Shown in pieces: positions 1 through 5,001 of a DNA stretch of 5,001 nucleotides. Position numbers and translations under genes: made by a program. The DNA is from Verrucomicrobia bacterium UBA4286. GTDB taxonomy: Bacteria; Verrucomicrobiota; Kiritimatiellia; RFP12; UBA1067. Positions within the stretch are counted from its first letter, which is position 1. Each line of letters opens with the position of its first letter. The notes below the pieces were generated by a model. The model ran no database searches. It had not been told where the DNA came from and saw only the letters and a program-made list of their open reading frames with translations. The stretch lies in assembly GCA_002395905.1 (NCBI GenBank), contig DGVK01000196.1, positions 26,328 to 31,328 on the forward strand, written 5' to 3'.

Positions 1-4471
<4,471 letters not shown>

Positions 4472-4472
4472 T

Positions 4473-4478
4473 TAGAAT
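4473..4478 (+). promoter_or_regulatory. Orphan -10-like box (TAGAAT) at the edge of the insertion sequence
   Basis: TAGAAT on the plus strand matches the -10 consensus in 5 of 6 positions and lies 3 bases before a GTG (4482). It is not attached to any convincing gene. It could be the promoter of a host gene, divergent from purB, whose body was displaced by the element that begins close by. It could also be chance. Confidence 0.2.
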
Positions 4479-4481
4479 AGT

Positions 4482-4544
4482 GTGCACCCGGTCGAAGAAG
4501 ATGACCTTTTCCGACCATGCCCGTTCGTCAAATACAGTGCACCG
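4482..4544. repeat. Repeated GTGCACC word (4482-4488 and 4537-4543)
   Basis: Two direct copies of GTGCACC, each containing the palindrome GTGCAC, lie 55 bases apart (4482-4488 and 4537-4543) just before the transposase gene. The second is followed directly by the transposase -10 box. They may be terminal and internal transposase-binding sites. Two 7-base copies alone are weak evidence. Confidence 0.3.
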
Positions 4545-4553
4545 TGGTAAAAT
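4545..4553 (+). promoter_or_regulatory. Extended -10 promoter of the transposase gene
   Basis: TGGTAAAAT differs at one base from the TGGTATAAT found before purB and the beta-galactosidase. It ends 6 bases before the ATG at 4560. A start 6-7 bases downstream would give a leaderless message beginning at that ATG. AGGAG at 4554-4558 could instead be a Shine-Dalgarno for the in-frame ATG at 4569 (10-base spacing), but a transcript from this box would probably not contain it. Confidence 0.45.
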
Positions 4554-4559
4554 AGGAGC

Positions 4560-5001
4560 ATGTGCGACATGTCACGAAAGTCTAAAGCCGAATACATAGG
4601 CGAAAAGCGCCGCGCCTACGCCTGTGCAAGCGCCGCCAAGCGCCGCCAGATACTCGACGAGGTCTGCGAGACGCTGTGCTACACGCGCAAATACGTCATC
4701 AAGCTCATGACCGGGAACATCCGCTACCGCGAACGCAAGGGCAGGGGCAGGACATACTCCGACCACGCGCTCGCGAACGCCCGGAGGGTCTGGGAGGCCG
4801 TAGGCTGCCCCTGCACGACCTACTTCGTCGCCGAGCTGCCGCGCATCGTGCGCGAATACGAGGAGTGCATCGCGCTGATAAAGCCGCGCGAGGACGTGGC
4901 CGCGATGCTCGCAATGAGCGCATCGACCCTGGACCGCGCGTTCAAGGGCCTGCCGAGGGTGAAGCCCTTCGCCGTGAAGGCCAACAAGCGCTCCGGCCTC
5001 A
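4560..5001 (+). CDS. Integrase-core (DDE) transposase, N-terminal part; 3' end outside the window
   Basis: Likely cuts and joins the ends of the insertion sequence that carries it. The frame is open from 4560 to the edge (147 complete codons). Residues 12-50 (EYIGEKRRAY ... ILDEVCETLCYTRKYVIKLM) match the N-terminus of large integrase-catalytic-domain transposases, which typically read K-Y-L ... KxxILDEFCxxxGYxRKYAIRLL. A second helix-turn-helix-like stretch, about 108-131 (KPREDVAAMLAMSASTLDRAFKGL), has the usual MSASTLDR turn. The DDE catalytic domain would begin beyond the window. The protein is very basic, as expected for DNA binding. Assignment to an ISNCY-like or IS481-like family is from memory of the N-terminal pattern and is tentative. 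The start could be 4560 or the in-frame ATG at 4569, which has AGGAG upstream and gives a family-like MSRKSK start. It is divergent from purB. Whether the gene is intact cannot be judged. Confidence 0.7.
   Translation, partial: MCDMSRKSKAEYIGEKRRAYACASAAKRRQILDEVCETLCYTRKYVIKLMTGNIRYRERKGRGRTYSDHALANARRVWEAVGCPCTTYFVAELPRIVREYEECIALIKPREDVAAMLAMSASTLDRAFKGLPRVKPFAVKANKRSGL

Larger units (their letters stand above)
4481..5001 (+). mobile_element. Left end and 5' portion of an insertion sequence, truncated by the window edge
   Basis: The transposase gene starting at 4560 implies an element, and its left end must lie between the purB promoter (4417) and 4560. The best visible candidate is TGTGCACC from 4481: it begins with TG, and the word GTGCACC returns at 4537-4543 inside the presumed end, as expected for multiple transposase-binding sites. 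The right end and any target duplication are outside the window, so the boundary is an estimate. Confidence 0.45.

Noticed and set aside
4482..4550. A 22-codon frame starting with GTG three bases after the TAGAAT box, which resembles a leaderless small gene.
   Set aside because: It lies in the probable insertion-sequence end and ends at the transposase promoter. The placement is suggestive, but nothing in its sequence supports a real peptide.
4501..4599. A 32-codon plus-strand frame containing a CxxCH haem-binding-like motif.
   Set aside because: It overlaps the transposase start in another frame, has no signal peptide or ribosome-binding site, and is far too short for a cytochrome; CxxCH is easily met by chance.

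Overview
The window is GC-rich (roughly 60% by eye). It holds three co-directional minus-strand genes and, at the right edge, the start of a plus-strand transposase. In order of transcription on the minus strand they are purB (adenylosuccinate lyase, 4399-3035), a short N-acetylglutamate synthase of the GNAT type (3032-2526), and a GH2 beta-galactosidase with a signal peptide that runs off the left edge (2484 to 1, 828 codons present). A divergent ORF from 4560 to the right edge encodes the N-terminal part of an integrase-core (rve/DDE) transposase.

The sequence does not fix the organism. Sigma70-like TATAAT boxes argue against Bacteroidetes. High GC, a secreted GH2 enzyme, a weak Shine-Dalgarno signature and this kind of transposase fit an uncultured gut or anaerobic bacterium of the Verrucomicrobiota/Kiritimatiellota/Lentisphaerota type, but this is inference from general character, not from a marker gene.

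purB and the acetyltransferase are separated by 2 bases and are almost certainly one transcript joining purine and arginine biosynthesis. The beta-galactosidase follows after 41 bases but has its own extended -10 promoter and an inverted repeat covering it, so it is probably controlled separately. The most coherent non-coding signal is that all three promoter-proximal genes have a TGGTAWAAT box ending only 6-9 bases before the ATG. That predicts leaderless or near-leaderless mRNAs.

The 160 bases between purB and the transposase hold the purB promoter, a short stretch of host DNA with an orphan -10-like box, and the probable left end of the insertion sequence, marked by a repeated GTGCACC word. 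I see no CRISPR array, tRNA, rRNA, riboswitch, defence system or other clearly new multi-gene system. The region is mostly ordinary metabolism next to a mobile element.
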